Shown piece after piece: positions 6,449 to 15,900 of a DNA stretch of 58,256 nt. Position 1 is the stretch's first letter, and every line of letters starts with the position of its first letter. Source of the DNA: an uncultured Eubacteriales bacterium (GTDB lineage Bacteria > Bacillota > Clostridia > Lachnospirales > Cellulosilyticaceae); the NCBI GenBank assembly GCA_900551325.1, contig URVM01000022.1, positions 1-58,256 on the forward strand, written 5' to 3'. The notes below the pieces were generated by a model, which was given only the letters and a program-made list of their open reading frames with translations, was not told where the DNA came from and made no database searches. Position numbers and translations under genes: made by a program.

Positions 6449-6907
6449 ATGGAGAAGACAATTACAATACAACAGGCAGCAGCAGAACTTTTATCTGAGT
6501 ATAGGAAGCCTCTTAAGTCTAAGGATTTAGCAAGGATGGCTCAAGAGAGAAAAATGGTAGCACCTAGTATGGCAAAGGATCCGATTCAATCTTTGTCACA
6601 GACACTAGAGCGTAATATTAGGCTAGATAAGGGTAATAAACCAAGACTAATATTTGTAGAAACAGAAAATGGACGTTGTATAGGTATACCTGAATGGTAT
6701 GAAGAGGTTAAGGTAGAGAGAAAAGTAACTAGTGAAAAGGTAGAGGTTGCTTTATCTAGTGATTTACTTAATAAAGTAAAGCTTTATCAAAGTAGCTTTA
6801 AGATTATAAGTATAGAAGAAGCTATGATTGAGCTTATAAAAAAGGGCTTAAGTGCAACCTCACAAGAACTTATTGATAGATTAAAGTTGGAACTAGATGA
6901 TTTATAG
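6449..6907 (+). CDS. HARE-HTH domain protein
   Basis: A 152-aa protein whose residues 5-80 match the HARE-HTH winged-helix pattern: an AAAELLSEYRKPLKSKDLA start, a middle helix, and a C-terminal wing ending in RLIFVETENGRCIGIP. In bacteria this domain is found fused to restriction enzymes and in RNA polymerase delta subunits, and is thought to link DNA modification or transcription to other activities. Residues 85-152 are helical with no catalytic motif. A GAGGGA ribosome site lies 6 bases before the ATG. It stands alone, with no restriction gene beside it, so a DNA-binding regulatory role is the most one can infer. Confidence 0.65.
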   Translation: MEKTITIQQAAAELLSEYRKPLKSKDLARMAQERKMVAPSMAKDPIQSLSQTLERNIRLDKGNKPRLIFVETENGRCIGIPEWYEEVKVERKVTSEKVEVALSSDLLNKVKLYQSSFKIISIEEAMIELIKKGLSATSQELIDRLKLELDDL

Positions 6908-7162
6908 AGTGAATATACCTAGCATTGACTAGTATGCACCTAATATATTATCTATACATATGATTAAGCTCCTTAAATGAATTATAATATGAATTTAATT
7001 TTATAAATTTTAGTTATATTTAAAGCTTAATTTAAATAAAATTAATGTGATAATCTATTGTTAATTAATAATAAATATTACTGATGGTATTTTCAGTATA
7101 CTTTTGTTATAATGAAGCAAAAAAGATGTATTATAATCTATAGAAAAAGAGGAGAAAGAATC

Positions 7163-8140
7163 ATGATTTATAACCAATGGTATGCCATTTTACCATCAAA
7201 GTCAGTAGTAAAGAATAAGATTCTTGCTGTTAAGAGACTTAATCTAAATCTTGCTTTGTTTAGAGATGAAGAGGGTGTTCTTGGGTGTGTTGTGAATCAA
7301 TGTTCCCATAGGGGAGCTACCCTTGATCTTGGGAAGGTAAAAGGAAATTGTATTCAATGTCCTTTTCATGGGATTGAGTTTGACAAAGAGGGAAAATGTA
7401 CATTTATCCCAGCTAGCGGTAAAGCTTCTAAGGAAAATATGAATCGATTTAATGTACAGCATTATTTAGTAAAAGAAGCTCATGGTATTATATACTTATG
7501 GTATGGTGACCTAGAAAAAGCAGATGAAAAGATACCATTTTTTGAGGATTATATAGATGATACATATGTTTATAGTGAAATGGAAGATCATTGGAGTACT
7601 CATTACTCTCGTTGTATAGAAAATCAGTTAGATGTTATTCATTTGCCATTTGTACATTATAATACAATAGGTAGAGGCAATAAGACACTGGTCAATGGGC
7701 CTAAAACTTTATTTGAAAACAATGTATTAACAACAAGTGCAAATAATGAAGTAGATGAAGGTCAAATGCAAAAAGATGCATCCCAATGTGTCATTAAAGA
7801 AACTAATATCAATTTTATGTTTCCTAATATATGGATGAATCTCATTAGCCCAAAGATCAAAGTAATCATTTATTTTGCACCTGTAGATGATGAAAATACA
7901 ATATTATATATTCGCTTTTATTGTAAAATAACGCAAATGAAATGGTTAGATTCTATTATTGCTTACTTTGGTAAGCATGCAAATAGAATTATTGAAAATC
8001 AAGATAAACGTATTGTTATTACTCAAGAACCAAAGGCTTCCTCATTAAAAGGTGGTGAGCGACTGCTAAAAGGGGATGGGCCTATTATTATGTACCGTAG
8101 GATTAGAGAAGAGCTTAAAAGTTCCAACCAAAAATCATAA
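7163..8140 (+). CDS. Rieske non-heme iron oxygenase, alpha-subunit-like
   Basis: A 325-aa protein with an N-terminal Rieske [2Fe-2S] domain: ligands C47 and H49 in CSHRG, C66 and H69 in CPFHG. The catalytic domain carries the mononuclear iron motif in ENQLDVIHLPFVHYNT (N/D-x-x-H-x4-H). Enzymes of this family oxidise aromatic or related ring substrates, or demethylate, using electrons from a reductase; no reductase or ferredoxin gene is adjacent. I chose ATG 7163, preceded by GAGGAGAAAG; an in-frame ATG at 7112 adds a basic tail and has no ribosome site. It is odd to find an oxygen-using enzyme in an anaerobe-like genome, although homologues do occur in clostridia. Substrate unknown. Confidence 0.8.
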   Translation: MIYNQWYAILPSKSVVKNKILAVKRLNLNLALFRDEEGVLGCVVNQCSHRGATLDLGKVKGNCIQCPFHGIEFDKEGKCTFIPASGKASKENMNRFNVQHYLVKEAHGIIYLWYGDLEKADEKIPFFEDYIDDTYVYSEMEDHWSTHYSRCIENQLDVIHLPFVHYNTIGRGNKTLVNGPKTLFENNVLTTSANNEVDEGQMQKDASQCVIKETNINFMFPNIWMNLISPKIKVIIYFAPVDDENTILYIRFYCKITQMKWLDSIIAYFGKHANRIIENQDKRIVITQEPKASSLKGGERLLKGDGPIIMYRRIREELKSSNQKS

Positions 8141-8200
8141 ATAGTGTAGCTAAACTCTTATATTACTCAAATGAGTGGTACAAGTGAATTAATCTGATAA

Positions 8201-8240
8201 AACTCGTAAGTTATTGATAATCAGTAACTTACGAGTTTTT
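8201..8240 (+). terminator. Terminator after the Rieske gene
   Basis: A perfect 13-bp stem, AACTCGTAAGTTA with TAACTTACGAGTT, an 11-base loop, and a short T run. Confidence 0.8.
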
Positions 8241-8379
8241 ATGTTCTAAATGTTATTTTCTAAAATGTATGTTTAGATAATAAGACAAAAGAAAATTTTA
8301 GTATGTATAATAAGATATAATAGATAAATTTGGTTTAGTATAGATTAAAAGTATGGATACATAGAAGGGGATAAAAGAG

Positions 8380-8710
8380 ATGGAAATACTGGATATAAAA
8401 GAATGCTTAGGAAGTGGAGAGATACTTCCAATACTAGCAGAAAGTATGTATATGCCTACAAAAGAAAAGTTAAATGTTAGAGTAGAAAAGTATATGAATA
8501 ATAGTAGAATTATTGCATTAGGAGTAAGGGAAGATAATACATTTTGTGGCATCCTTATTATGGAGGACAAAGCAGGCAATGAATTATACCTGTTGCATCA
8601 TAGCAGAAACAGATGATGATGCCGTTAACTTTTATAGAAAAGTAGGGTTTAAAGTTAAAAGTTTAGGTGAGAAGTATCCAGGTATCATTAGGTATGAATG
8701 TAAGTATTGA
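8380..8710 (+). pseudogene. Broken GNAT acetyltransferase
   Basis: The first frame encodes a GNAT-like N-terminus (residues 1-70: PILAESMYMPTKEKL, then a strand pair ending FCGILIMEDKAGNE). It runs out at 8616. A second frame, from about 8597 to the stop at 8708-8710, encodes a typical GNAT C-terminus (AETDDDAVNFYRKVGFKVKS, then GEKYPGIIRYEC). About 45-50 residues expected between them are missing, including the acetyl-CoA-binding R/Q-x-x-G-x-G/A motif. So an internal deletion plus a frame change has inactivated the gene. The promoter side and ribosome site (GGGG 8 bases from the ATG) survive. Confidence 0.7.
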
Positions 8711-8726
8711 CCTTCACCTTGCGCTA

Positions 8727-8831
8727 ATGTCTAAACTAAATACATCAATGAAGGAGAGGATGTATAACTTAGGCTATGACATAGTAGGTGTAGCTCAATT
8801 AGAGGGGAAAAGTTTGAAAGGATTTGATTAA
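8727..8831 (+). pseudogene. Possible short gene fragment
   Basis: A 34-codon frame beginning MSKLNTSMKERMYNLGYDIV and ending with a polar tail. No upstream ribosome site is clear for the first ATG, but GAAGGAGAGG precedes an internal ATG at 8760. I do not recognise it; it may be the tail of a gene lost in the same event that damaged the neighbouring acetyltransferase. Confidence 0.2.
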
Positions 8832-8901
8832 GATAATGCTGTAAGTATATAATATAGATAAGGAAGCAGCATTCGAGTCATTAAGAAAGGAGAAGTAGGA
8901 T

Positions 8902-9081
8902 ATGTCAGATACAATACAACATACTAATTTATATCAAGAATTTATTAGTTATTCATATGAAGAGCTTCAACAGTTTTTTAAAGAATCTAAGACGAAGGAA
9001 GAGCAAGACTTCTATATGACATTAGCAAATTTATTACTTAAAAAACAACAGAAAAAAGTTATAGAAAGTGATATACTATGA
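8902..9081 (+). CDS. Putative antitoxin of a zeta-like toxin pair
   Basis: A 59-aa acidic/polar protein (MSDTIQHTNLYQEFISYSYE at its start) that is probably all helical. AAAGGAG lies 9 bases before the ATG. Its stop overlaps the start of the zeta-like kinase as ATGA, the classic arrangement for translational coupling of an antitoxin to a toxin. Small helical epsilon-like or unrelated proteins precede zeta-type toxins in many genomes. The assignment rests on context, size and coupling, not on a recognised family signature. Confidence 0.55.
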   Translation: MSDTIQHTNLYQEFISYSYEELQQFFKESKTKEEQDFYMTLANLLLKKQQKKVIESDIL

Positions 9082-9659
9082 AAAAACAATATACTTTGTT
9101 TGCAGGTGTAAATGGAGCAGGTAAAACTTCTATGTATAGGGCATTGTATCTAGAAAGCAATAGTATGGGCTATAGAATTAATACAGATGAAATTGTTTCT
9201 AGGATGGGAAGTTGGAAAGATAATAAATTGCAAATGCAAGCAGGTAAAGAGGCAGTAGCTCTTATTAATAAGTATGTTGAAGAGGGAACTACTTTTCATC
9301 AAGAAACAACTTTGGCAGGTAAGACTATATTAAAGACGATAGAGAAGGCAAGAGCAAAGGGTTTTTATGTGGTCATGAATTATATAGGGGTAAATAGTCC
9401 TGAGATAGCAAAAGAGCGTGTTGCAATAAGAGTTGCTAAAGGTGGACATGGGATTGAACCGGAAACTTTAGAAAAAAGATATTATCAATCATTAGAGCAT
9501 TTAAATAAAGCTTGTGAAATATGCAATGAAATTCATATATATGATAACACAAAGGAAATGATACAGGTACTATATATGAAAGATAATAAGATATTGTGGA
9601 AAGCTGAATGTTTACCTATATGGCTTGAAAAATGTGAGTTTAATAAGCATATGCAATAA
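9078..9659 (+). CDS. Zeta-toxin-like P-loop kinase
   Basis: A 193-aa protein with a Walker A motif GVNGAGKT (residues 10-17), an INTDEI motif (about 33-38) typical of zeta-type and related small kinases, HQETTLAG at the position of the substrate-binding segment, and an RVAKGGHGIEPETLEKRY segment with the basic lid residues. Zeta toxins phosphorylate UDP-N-acetylglucosamine and block wall synthesis; this shorter branch is annotated zeta toxin or AAA in many clostridia, and its substrate is not established. The gene starts within the stop of the 59-aa upstream gene. I infer a type II toxin-antitoxin module; a metabolic kinase is the alternative. Confidence 0.7.
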   Translation: MKKQYTLFAGVNGAGKTSMYRALYLESNSMGYRINTDEIVSRMGSWKDNKLQMQAGKEAVALINKYVEEGTTFHQETTLAGKTILKTIEKARAKGFYVVMNYIGVNSPEIAKERVAIRVAKGGHGIEPETLEKRYYQSLEHLNKACEICNEIHIYDNTKEMIQVLYMKDNKILWKAECLPIWLEKCEFNKHMQ

Positions 9660-9741
9660 ACGTACGATAATATGACTTATGGAACTTCTTTTTACTAGAG
9701 GAATATACTATAGAGAGGCTACTCAAAAGGAGGCTCTTTAT

Positions 9742-10104
9742 ATGCCGTTTAGAAGAACATCAAGTAACAGACAAAGGCCACCGGGACCACCATCAGGAGG
9801 ACCAAACACTGGATCAAATAATCCACCATCTGGTCCACCACCTAATTTTATACCTAGTGAAGCTCAAGCAACTAAAGTAGGAGGCCAGGCATCAGGAGGT
9901 GTATCCACGTTTGCAATTGATGGGGGCGCAATTTTCCCTTGTAGATTCAGGTATACTTATATATGGCTTAATAATGGTAGGAGTTTTTGGTCATATATTG
10001 TTTTTGTAGGACGTGATTCAATAGCAGGTTGGAGATATACAGGTAGAAGATGGGTGTATTTTGGAATTGATTTAAGAAGAATAAGAAGTTTTTATTGTAG
10101 ATAA
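9742..10104 (+). CDS. Small Pro/Gly-rich protein with aromatic-basic C-terminus
   Basis: A protein of about 120 aa. The first 45 residues form a low-complexity stretch (RPPGPPSGGPNTGSNNPPSG) that should be disordered. Residues 65-120 are rich in Arg, Tyr and Trp (RYTYIWLNNGRSFWSYIVFV; then GRRWVYFGIDLRRI), probably a small beta fold or a membrane-interacting segment. There is no signal peptide. ATG 9742 is chosen because AAAGGAGG lies 8 bases upstream; an in-frame ATG at 9679 has none. I do not recognise the function; similar small proteins occur in spore-forming clostridia, and a surface or coat role is only a guess. Confidence 0.55.
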   Translation: MPFRRTSSNRQRPPGPPSGGPNTGSNNPPSGPPPNFIPSEAQATKVGGQASGGVSTFAIDGGAIFPCRFRYTYIWLNNGRSFWSYIVFVGRDSIAGWRYTGRRWVYFGIDLRRIRSFYCR

Positions 10105-10123
10105 AATTATAAATGAATGAAAG

Positions 10124-10167
10124 GCTCCTAATATAGGCGTGAGATAATGCTTATATTAGGAGCTTTT
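10124..10167 (+). terminator. Terminator after the Pro/Gly-rich gene
   Basis: A 12-bp stem, GCTCCTAATATA with TATATTAGGAGC, a 16-base loop, and TTTT. Confidence 0.8.
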
Positions 10168-10301
10168 GTATGCTAAAAATTTAATCTTACAAACCTGTAA
10201 GATTAATGAAAGATTTTTCAATGGGAAAGTTCTTATATAGCCCATATAATGAATAGAGACTATGATCATTTAACATAAGATTAGTAAAGAGGAGGATAGA
10301 T

Positions 10302-11042
10302 ATGAAAAAATTAAATGCATTTCAGCTTAAAATAATTTGTGTCATTTTAATGGTATTGGATCATATTGATCCTTTTGTACCTACTATTGTATCTGCGGTA
10401 GCACATGTAATTTCTAGAGTAGTGTCACCTATATTTGCATATTTTGTTGTGGAAGGACTTTTTTATACTAGAAACTTAAAAAAATATAATTTGCGACTTT
10501 GGAGTTGGGCCATTGTAATGGCTGTGGGGAATAATATTATTAATACCATGTACAGTGCAAAACAGGTTAATGTATATAATAATATATTTATGACATTAGC
10601 CTGTGGCTTAACAATGCTTACTTTTATCCATTGCGGGAGAAAACTAGAGAAAGTGCGTGAAAATAGATTTAAAAAAGTAGGCTTTTATGTGCTTGCAATT
10701 TTAGTGGCAGCTTTTGGGATGATGCAAGAGGGGGCACAAGTTGTATTACCAGTTATGCTTATTTCTTATTTCTTTAGAGATAGTAATAAGAAGAAATATA
10801 TAGGGTATAGTATATTGAGTATTTTATTATTCAGTATGAGTTTTGTGGATTATGGGAACTTAAAAGATACTCTGTTAATGTTAGCGTATAATAGTGATTT
10901 CATGTTTATTTTAGCACTACCTTTATTAGGTATGTACAACGGTTTAAGAGGACCAAATACCAAATTTAATAAGTATTTCTTCTATATATTCTATCCTTTA
11001 CATTTATGGATTATTGCAACCTTACAATATTGGAGAGGTTGA
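10302..11042 (+). CDS. TraX family membrane protein
   Basis: A 246-aa protein with about seven hydrophobic segments. It opens with the TraX signature LNAFQLKIICVILMVLDHID and contains the family's conserved PIFAYFVVEG and YPLHLWII motifs. TraX was named for F-pilin acetylation, but chromosomal homologues in Firmicutes are mostly of unknown role and resemble membrane acyltransferases. AGAGGAGG is 8 bases before the ATG. It is monocistronic. Nothing conjugative is nearby, so the name implies fold, not conjugation. Confidence 0.85.
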   Translation: MKKLNAFQLKIICVILMVLDHIDPFVPTIVSAVAHVISRVVSPIFAYFVVEGLFYTRNLKKYNLRLWSWAIVMAVGNNIINTMYSAKQVNVYNNIFMTLACGLTMLTFIHCGRKLEKVRENRFKKVGFYVLAILVAAFGMMQEGAQVVLPVMLISYFFRDSNKKKYIGYSILSILLFSMSFVDYGNLKDTLLMLAYNSDFMFILALPLLGMYNGLRGPNTKFNKYFFYIFYPLHLWIIATLQYWRG

Positions 11043-11070
11043 TTATTCTAAGAATCGGATTTAAAAGTAA

Positions 11071-11117
11071 AATAAGGCTTGCAATTACTAGATTTAAAAG
11101 TAATTGCAAGCCTTATT
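11071..11117. terminator. Long hairpin between convergent genes
   Basis: A perfect 19-bp inverted repeat (AATAAGGCTTGCAATTACT with its complement at 11099-11117) around a 9-base loop, after traX-like and before the minus-strand esterase stop. There is no long T run, so termination is probable but not certain. Confidence 0.5.
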
Positions 11118-11215
11118 CGTTATATGAAGATCGCCCATTCGTTATATGAAGATCGCCCATTTGTTATATGAAGATCGCCCATTTGTTATATGAAGGTAGC
11201 CCGTAGTTATATGAA
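11118..11215 (+). repeat. 22-bp tandem repeat, about 4.5 units
   Basis: Units at 11118-11139, 11140-11161, 11162-11183 and 11184-11205, then a partial unit. The consensus is (C/T)GTTATATGAAGATCGCCCAT plus T. The first three units are identical except for the first base; the fourth has several changes, and the fifth is cut after GTTATATGAAG. The array lies directly against the hairpin at 11071-11117 in a convergent intergenic region. Confidence 0.85.
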
Positions 11216-11233
11216 GAAAACTGTAGAGGGCTA

Positions 11234-12652
11234 TTATCTAGTTTTTTGAATAACAGCAGCTAGGGTGTTTCCCATTAAAATATTTCCAAATTCATTAGGG
11301 TGAATACTATTTTTAGGTGTAGTTTGTGGTGTAACTAAACCATCTACTTCTACCTTAGTGGTTTTATAGTCAAAGCCATTGGTTGTATCTAGGGTAAGTG
11401 TCATAGGTGCAATATAAATATTTCTTGCTAAGCTTTCATCGTTATCGTAAGTTTTTAATAAATAGTAAGTAGCAAGTTTCATATTGCGATTATATCGTTC
11501 ATAAGAGCTTGTATCACCTGTTAAGAGGTTTGTATTAGGTGCAAGGGTTGGTGTACAAATAATGACTTTGATAGATGGATCATAGTTATGAATGGATGTA
11601 ATAAATCGTTCTAGATAGTCAAGAAATCCTGGCATATCCATTAAAGTATTATGTGTACCAAAGTCATTAGCTCCTAGTAAGATACTAATATGAGTGGGTG
11701 CACCTGTTGGATAGGCTTCTTTAAAGCGTTCCATATATTTGGTAAAGTTTACTTCAAACTCTGTAGGCTGAGGGGATATAGGAGCCCACCTGGTGCCATT
11801 CCATTCAATCCATTTACTACCTTCAGGGAGGCTTGGATCTACCATTACATCACCAAGTTGAGGATTTTTATAGTAGCCTTTTTCGTCATAGAGATAAGTG
11901 CCAGAGTCTTGCCAGCCACGTGCTATTTTCTGTAGGCCACTATAGGTTGTGTCAGTGGGTTTAGCAGCACAGATTTTTTTCCAATCAGCTGTATTACCTT
12001 TGTAAGAACTACCGCTTATAGAAGTAGGAAAGACAAAGGGGCTGTCTAGATATTCGCCTGAGCCTATATAATTAAAATATTTATTAAAAGTCCAACCTCC
12101 TCTACCTTCTCTAGCAAAGTTTTCTCCCTCATAAGTAATGGTACCTACGGTTTCTACATTAGGAAGAATAGTTTGAACGTGTTCAACGTATTTTCCCATA
12201 CGTGTCAAACTATCACCTATAGCAAGTAATCGAACTGGAGTAGTATTGGTACGATCTACAATTTCTACAGAAACATTTTTAGTAAGAGAAGTCGTTGGTG
12301 TATCTAAAGCAAGTGTTAAATCAAAAGGTGAAGAAGGTACAAATGTACTTTCGTAAAACCAACGGCCTAAGACTCGTGTACCTAAGATAGAAGAAATAGT
12401 AAGCTTATAATTATTAGAAGGGGCTAGAACTATATTTCTATCATAGAGTGTTAAACGAGAAGAGGTAGCTACATCACTTGCTAATATATATAGATTTCTA
12501 GGAAGGATAAGTTCCTCCATAGCAATTTCTTGTTCGTGGAGTGGATTAGAGTTAATAGGAAATGTTTGTGCCCAAGTAGATAAATTTGATAAAGGGCTAA
12601 ACATAAGTCCTACACTAAGTGCAAGACATAAAATGGGTTTGAATTTTTTCAT
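11234..12652 (-). CDS. Secreted SGNH/GDSL hydrolase
   Basis: A 472-aa protein with a signal peptide (MKKFKPILCLALSVGLMF, cleavage likely after a WAQ around residue 29). A beta-rich N-terminal part spans about 50-135. The SGNH catalytic domain has block I AIGDSLTRM (Ser148), a GRGGW block II, block III LLGANDFG and block V NSIHPNEFG, with the Ser-His pair intact. Such enzymes deacylate polysaccharides, for example removing acetyl from xylan or glucomannan, or are lipases. AAAGGAGA precedes the ATG. It faces away from the phosphorylase operon across a 255-base spacer, so a shared role in polysaccharide breakdown is plausible. The true substrate cannot be read from the sequence. Confidence 0.85.
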   Translation of the reverse strand: MKKFKPILCLALSVGLMFSPLSNLSTWAQTFPINSNPLHEQEIAMEELILPRNLYILASDVATSSRLTLYDRNIVLAPSNNYKLTISSILGTRVLGRWFYESTFVPSSPFDLTLALDTPTTSLTKNVSVEIVDRTNTTPVRLLAIGDSLTRMGKYVEHVQTILPNVETVGTITYEGENFAREGRGGWTFNKYFNYIGSGEYLDSPFVFPTSISGSSYKGNTADWKKICAAKPTDTTYSGLQKIARGWQDSGTYLYDEKGYYKNPQLGDVMVDPSLPEGSKWIEWNGTRWAPISPQPTEFEVNFTKYMERFKEAYPTGAPTHISILLGANDFGTHNTLMDMPGFLDYLERFITSIHNYDPSIKVIICTPTLAPNTNLLTGDTSSYERYNRNMKLATYYLLKTYDNDESLARNIYIAPMTLTLDTTNGFDYKTTKVEVDGLVTPQTTPKNSIHPNEFGNILMGNTLAAVIQKTR

Positions 12653-12839
12653 AGTGAATCTCCTTTTATATTTAACGCAGTAAATATATTTTAAAAGGAA
12701 TGGAATGATTTAACAATAATAGTTCTGTTACAATTTAAAGTCATTTTATACTGTCTTAGAAGTTATTAGTAAGAATTTAAGAAAGGAATAGTAGTATGTA
12801 AAGTATAGGATAAACAAAATATAGAGACCTTTATTGAAA

Positions 12840-12873
12840 AATAACCCATTATTTTAATGGGTTATTTTTTTTA
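12840..12873 (+). terminator. Terminator or attenuator before the phosphorylase gene
   Basis: An 11-bp stem, AATAACCCATT with AATGGGTTATT, then a run of at least seven T, ends only 35 bases before the phosphorylase start codon. No plus-strand gene ends upstream of it, so it could control read-through into the operon. Confidence 0.6.
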
Positions 12874-12907
12874 CAATTAAGTAAAAGAAAATAAGGAGCG
12901 ATAGACT

Positions 12908-15900
12908 ATGTTTGATGGAAAAAAGAGAGTCATCATAGAAGATTATACAAATAAGCCTACATTTGCTAGCTTTCTACCAGGAATTAGTGGCATGATGGGT
13001 ACGCCTATATGGTGTTTTTATATGAATAGAGGGCAAGGAATTTCAAGCTTTGGGGTAAGGGATAAAGACCATTGTATCATGGAGTTTCATGCGGCACAGC
13101 AAGCTTATCAGAATGTGAGTACACTAGGTTTTAGAACCTTTATGAAGGTAGATGGAAGTTATTATGAAGCCTTTGGAGATGAAGAGGTAGGAAGTAAAGA
13201 TGTTGTGCGTACCATGTTTATTGGGGCCAATGAAGTAGAGGTAGAAGAGGCTCATCTTTTAAAAGGGATACAGGTAAATGCTCTACATTTTACCTTACCT
13301 AATGAGGAAATAGGGGGCTTAGTGCGTCAGGTGACCATTAAGAATATAGATAATAAGTCTCATGTAGTAGATGTGTTAGATGGTATGGCACAAGTTATTC
13401 CTTATGGTATTAACCTATGGTCTATGAAGATGATGGGCCAAACGTGTAAGGCTTGGATGGAAGTGGAAGGTGTAGAGGATTATAAGCCAGTATATGGTGT
13501 AAGGGCAAGTATGGAGGACTCAGCTGTTGTAACTCAAGTAGAGGGAAAACACTTTTATAGAACCATGACTAAGGAAGGGACACTTCTACCATGTGTTGTA
13601 GATACAGAGGTTGTATTTGGTCAGAGCACATCCCTTATAAGACCTCATGGCTTTATTAACTATACAAGGGAAGAACTTTTAGATCAAAAGCAAATGACAC
13701 AAAATGCATTACCTTGTGGTTTCTTCAGCAGTCAAGTAAGTCTTGAACCAGGGGAGAGCTGCTGTATATATAGTGTGATAGGCTGTGTAGAAAACAAAGA
13801 GCAATTAGAAAGGTTTGAGTCCAAACTAAGGGGTAAGGACTACTTCCAAGCTAAGTATGAAGAAGCGAAAGAACTTACACAAGCAATTACAAAAGTCATT
13901 AGTACAAAGACAGCCTCACCTATATTTGATGCTTATTGTGAGCAAAGTTATTTAGATAATGTATTACGTGGTGGCATGCCTATCCTTCTAGGGGATAAGA
14001 ATATCTATCATGTCTACTCTAGAAAGCATGGGGATACAGAAAGGGATTATAACTTTTTCAGTATGAATCCTGAGTTTTACTCACAGGGTAATGGAAACTT
14101 TAGAGATGTGAATCAAAATAGACGTTGTGATGTGTACTTTGCAGACTTTGTAAAAGACTTTAACATTAAGACTTTCTATAATTTGATTCAGTTAGATGGA
14201 TATAACCCTTTAGCTGTTCAAGGTGTTGTTTATACATTAGATGAAGTATGGCATGGGAAGGTGCTAGAGCTTATAGATAATGATGAAAGGGTAAGAGCCT
14301 TACTAGAAAAGTTATTTACACCTGGTGCTATTCTTAAAGTGATTGTAGATAAAGGTATTGGTCTTACCACTACAAAAGAAGAGTTTATCCATCAGTTAAT
14401 GAAGGAAGCCGTACCACATATGCAAGCTGCATTTGGCGAGGGTTACTGGACGGACCATTGGACTTATAATTTGGATTTAGTAGAGAGCTATCTTGGCATC
14501 TACCCAGAAAAGGAAAAAGAACTTCTATTTGAAGATGGAACATATACTTACTTTGAAAGTGGTGCTGTTGTTAATCCACGAAAAGTGCGCTATGTGTTAA
14601 CGGACAAAGGGGTTAGACAGTACAATGGGGTAGACCATCATATAAAGGAAGGTGTAACCCATAAAGAAGCAAGAGAAAAAGGAGGGAAAGGAAAAGTTTA
14701 TACTTCAACTCTTTTTGAGAAAATGATGATTTTAGCTATCAATAAGTTTGCTACCCTTGATCCTTATGGTATGGGGATTGAAATGGAAGGTGGCAAACCT
14801 GGATGGTACGATGCACTAAATGGTCTACCTGGTATATTTGGCTCTTCTATGGCAGAGACTTATGAGCTTGGGCGTATGTTAGAGTTTATGCAACAAGCTA
14901 TAGCAAACTATAAGGGAAGCATCACCTTACCAGTAGAAGTATTAACTTTTATGAAAGGTGTTCAAGAAGCTTTAGTACGCTATGAGGCAGGGAAAATAGA
15001 TGACCTTACTTATTGGGAGCAAGTAAATGAAGCAAAAGAAATCTATAGAGAAGCTATCATATGGGGGATTGAAGGAGAGAAACGTTCACTAACTGTGGAA
15101 GAAGTAAGGGTTGTTTTACATGCATGGCAAGATAAGGTTCAAAAAGGAATAGAAAGGGGTATGACCTATGGTGAAGGGATATGTCCAACCTACTTTACTT
15201 ATGAAGTAGAGGATTATGAGGAAAGGGAAGGGAGCATTTTACCTTTAGCCTTTAAAGTTATTCCAATGCCATACTTCTTAGAAGGACCAGTCAGATATCT
15301 TAAAACCCAAGCGGGCAGAAAAGAAAGTAAGAACCTTTATAACAAGGTAAAAGTTAGTGGTCTTTATGATGATAAATTAGGCATGTATAAGGTGAATGCT
15401 TCACTAAAAGATACTTCTTATGAGATTGGGCGTGCCAAAGCCTTTACACCAGGTTGGCTAGAAAATGAATCTATATGGCTCCATATGGAATACAAGTATT
15501 TACTTGAACTTTTAAGAAGTGGACTATACGAAGAATATTTTGAGGCGATGCATCATGCACTTGTGCCATTTTTAGATCCAAAGGTATACGGTAGAAGTGT
15601 GTTGGAGAATTCATCCTTTATTGCAAGTAGTGCTAATCCAAATGAGAAGATCCATGGTAGAGGTTTTGTAGCAAGATTAAGTGGTTCTACAGCAGAGTTT
15701 TTACACATGTGGCAGATTATGATGTTTGGAGAAAGGCCTTTTACAGTAGAAGGGGATGAACTGGTACTAGCATTTAAGCCAACTATTCCATCCTATTTAA
15801 TAGGAGAAGATAAGAGGATTGAAGCCATGTTTCTTGGAGACGTTCAAGTAATTTATCACTTAGATACACAAGAAGATTTACTACCAGACAAGGTAAAGGT

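Noticed and set aside
10302..11042. Conjugation region from the TraX match
   Set aside because: No other transfer gene is present; chromosomal TraX-like proteins are common in Firmicutes.
11118..11215. CRISPR array
   Set aside because: Units are contiguous with no unique spacers and no cas genes are near.
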